Below are positions 5,165-6,192 of a stretch of 6,192 nucleotides of DNA, in pieces (position 1 is the first letter of the stretch; each line of letters begins with the position of its first letter). Source of the stretch: JBOGFI01 sp050743365. Lineage in GTDB: Bacteria > Actinomycetota > Acidimicrobiia > IMCC26256 > JACDBD01. Below the pieces are notes generated by a model, which was not told the DNA's origin, made no database searches, and saw only the letters and a list, made by a program, of their open reading frames with translations. The translations under genes were made by a program, and so were the position numbers. The DNA lies in the NCBI GenBank assembly GCA_050743365.1, contig JBOGFI010000197.1, positions 1 through 6,192 of the forward strand. The letters run 5' to 3'.

Positions 5165-5202
5165 GTCGACCCACGCCGGTGGCTGGCCGTCGTTCGAGAT
5201 GA
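5161..5202 (+). CDS. Possible 13-codon coupling ORF
   Basis: The ATG at 5161-5163 overlaps the cysC TGA (5162-5164) as ATGA. Reading on gives MSRPTPVAGRRSR and a TGA at 5200-5202, which again overlaps the next gene's ATG (5199-5201) as ATGA. Both junctions are classic coupling overlaps. None of the three bases before the mini-ORF suggests a Shine-Dalgarno. It may simply pass ribosomes from cysC to the PHP gene, or be chance. Confidence 0.3.
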   Translation: MSRPTPVAGRRSR

Positions 5203-6041
5203 TCGACCTCCACAGCCATTCGACCGTGTCGGACGGGACCGACGCCCCGGCCGAGGTCGTGGCGCTGGGCGCCGCCGCCGGGCTGACGGCGTTGGCCCTC
5301 ACCGACCACGACACCCTGGAACATCTCCCGGAGGCGCGGGCCGCCGCCCGGAGCGACCTGCGGCTCGTCCCCGGCTGCGAGATCTCGTGCGAGCTGGCCG
5401 GGCGCGCCCCCGGCACGATGCACCTCCTCGTCTACTTCGTCGACGAGTCACCGGGGCCGCTCCAGGACCGGCTCGGAGCGCTACGAGCGGGACGGGAGGA
5501 TCGCAACGCGCGCATCATCGACACCCTGCGGGCGAACGGCATGGACGTGGAGCTCGGCGAGGTGCTCGCTCTGGCAGGCGAGGGGTCGGTCGGGCGCCCG
5601 CACGTGGCGCGGGTGCTCATGGAAAAGGGCTACGTCGCGTCGATCCAGGAGGCCTTCGACCGCTGGCTCGCCAAGGGCAGGCCCGCGTACTTCGAGCGCG
5701 CCCGCCTGACTCCCGAGGAGTCGATCGAGCTCGCGCACGCGTCGGGCGGCGTCACCGTGATGGCGCATCCAGGGTCCCTCGACCTCGACGACACCCCCCT
5801 GGACGCGTTCGTGGGTGAGCTGGTGGCGACGGGGCTCGACGGCCTCGAGTGCGTGTACGGCCGGTACTCGCGAGAGGAACGCGGCGCGTACGCCGCACTG
5901 GCCGGGCGCCACGGTCTCGCCGTCACCGGCGGCTCCGACTACCACGGCGACAACAAGCCCGACCTGCGCGTGGGCGTCGGTCGCGGCGACCTCGCCGTGC
6001 CCGATGAGCTGCTCGACGCGTTGGAGGCTCGCCGCCTCTAA
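5199..6041 (+). CDS. PHP-domain phosphoesterase, YciV/TrpH-like
   Basis: A 280-residue metal-dependent phosphoesterase of the PHP family. Probable metal ligands are visible: HSH at 5-7, D12, TDHD with H37, E61 in PGCEIS, H75, H190 in MAHPG, and D247 with H249 in GGSDYHG. The middle insert with GRPHVARVLMEKGY (132-145) and FDRWLAKGRPAYF is typical of the YciV/TrpH subgroup. Characterised relatives include E. coli RNase AM (YciV), a 5'-3' exonuclease acting on short RNAs, and a Chromobacterium enzyme that removes the 3'-phosphate of 3',5'-bisphosphonucleotides such as PAP. The start is firm because the first metal motif begins at residue 5; the local Shine-Dalgarno is weak (GAG), fitting coupled translation. 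Its position behind cysC favours a PAP phosphatase role, by inference. Polymerase-type PHP domains are excluded by size. Confidence 0.9.
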   Translation: MIDLHSHSTVSDGTDAPAEVVALGAAAGLTALALTDHDTLEHLPEARAAARSDLRLVPGCEISCELAGRAPGTMHLLVYFVDESPGPLQDRLGALRAGREDRNARIIDTLRANGMDVELGEVLALAGEGSVGRPHVARVLMEKGYVASIQEAFDRWLAKGRPAYFERARLTPEESIELAHASGGVTVMAHPGSLDLDDTPLDAFVGELVATGLDGLECVYGRYSREERGAYAALAGRHGLAVTGGSDYHGDNKPDLRVGVGRGDLAVPDELLDALEARRL

Positions 6042-6192
6042 CGAACGTCGGCCGCGGCGCCGAGCGCCGCCGGGATGGTGTCGCGCCAGGCGCGGGCGGC
6101 GTCGGCGAGCGAGACGTCGAAGGCATCGTCGGCGACGAGGCGGTCGCCGCCGGCAGCGCCGGCCTCGACCGCGGGCACCCCCGCGGCCTGGG
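6038..6192 (-). CDS. 3' end of an unidentified minus-strand gene (truncated by window edge)
   Basis: Reading leftwards from the right edge, one minus frame stays open for 50 codons and ends at TAG (6038-6040). The C-terminal residues include DDAFDVSLADAARAWRD and finish ALGAAADVR. Nearly every codon ends in G or C, as in the other real genes, and no other minus frame does this so cleanly. The start lies outside the window. The fragment is too short and too Ala-rich to name a family. Its stop interlocks with the stop of the convergent PHP gene, leaving no room for a terminator between them. Confidence 0.65.
   Translation of the reverse strand, partial: QAAGVPAVEAGAAGGDRLVADDAFDVSLADAARAWRDTIPAALGAAADVR

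Noticed and set aside
4559..5416. Minus-strand frame of 285 codons opposite cysC and the PHP gene
   Set aside because: It is antisense to two genes with complete catalytic motifs and shows no family signature of its own.

Overview
The window is very GC-rich, and nearly every real codon ends in G or C. Gene content and order point to an actinobacterium: a BldC-type regulator beside purF-purM, a Lys/Glu/Asp/Phe tRNA neighbourhood, and tRNAs mostly without an encoded CCA. The small two-cysteine lipoproteins are reminiscent of Acidimicrobiia-like lineages. The phylum is fairly secure; anything finer is a guess.

Layout. Positions 1-224 hold no gene but carry four degenerate copies of a 23-nt unit. 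A minus-strand tRNA-Lys (225-297) follows, directly downstream of two minus-strand genes for small exported lipoproteins (321-743 and 712-1053). The two lipoproteins look like diverged tandem paralogues, and the second one read appears to have lost its proper start through a one-base frameshift. Divergent from them is a plus-strand tRNA-Glu, tRNA-Asp, tRNA-Phe cluster (1167-1447) ending in a strong hairpin (1474-1506). Convergent with this cluster is bldC (1590-1793, minus), whose upstream region contains a perfect palindrome. Further upstream lie purM (1985-3043) and purF (3040-4521), a minus-strand operon with a 4-nt stop/start overlap. Divergent from purF is a plus-strand pair: cysC (APS kinase, 4598-5164) and a PHP-domain phosphoesterase gene (5199-6041). 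A 13-codon mini-ORF bridges these two. The right edge holds the 3' end of an unidentified minus-strand gene (6038-6192), whose stop codon interlocks with the PHP gene's stop.

How the genes work together. PurF and PurM catalyse the first and fifth steps of de novo purine synthesis. CysC makes PAPS from APS. Some members of the PHP family seen here remove the 3'-phosphate from PAP, the by-product of PAPS use, so cysC-PHP may be a PAPS synthesis and PAP clearance pair (inference). BldC-type proteins are small MerR-like DNA-binding regulators. I see no large novel system. The points most worth a second look are the broken lipoprotein start, the lipoprotein tandem pair, the cysC/mini-ORF/PHP arrangement, the A54 T-loop of tRNA-Phe and the left-edge repeats.
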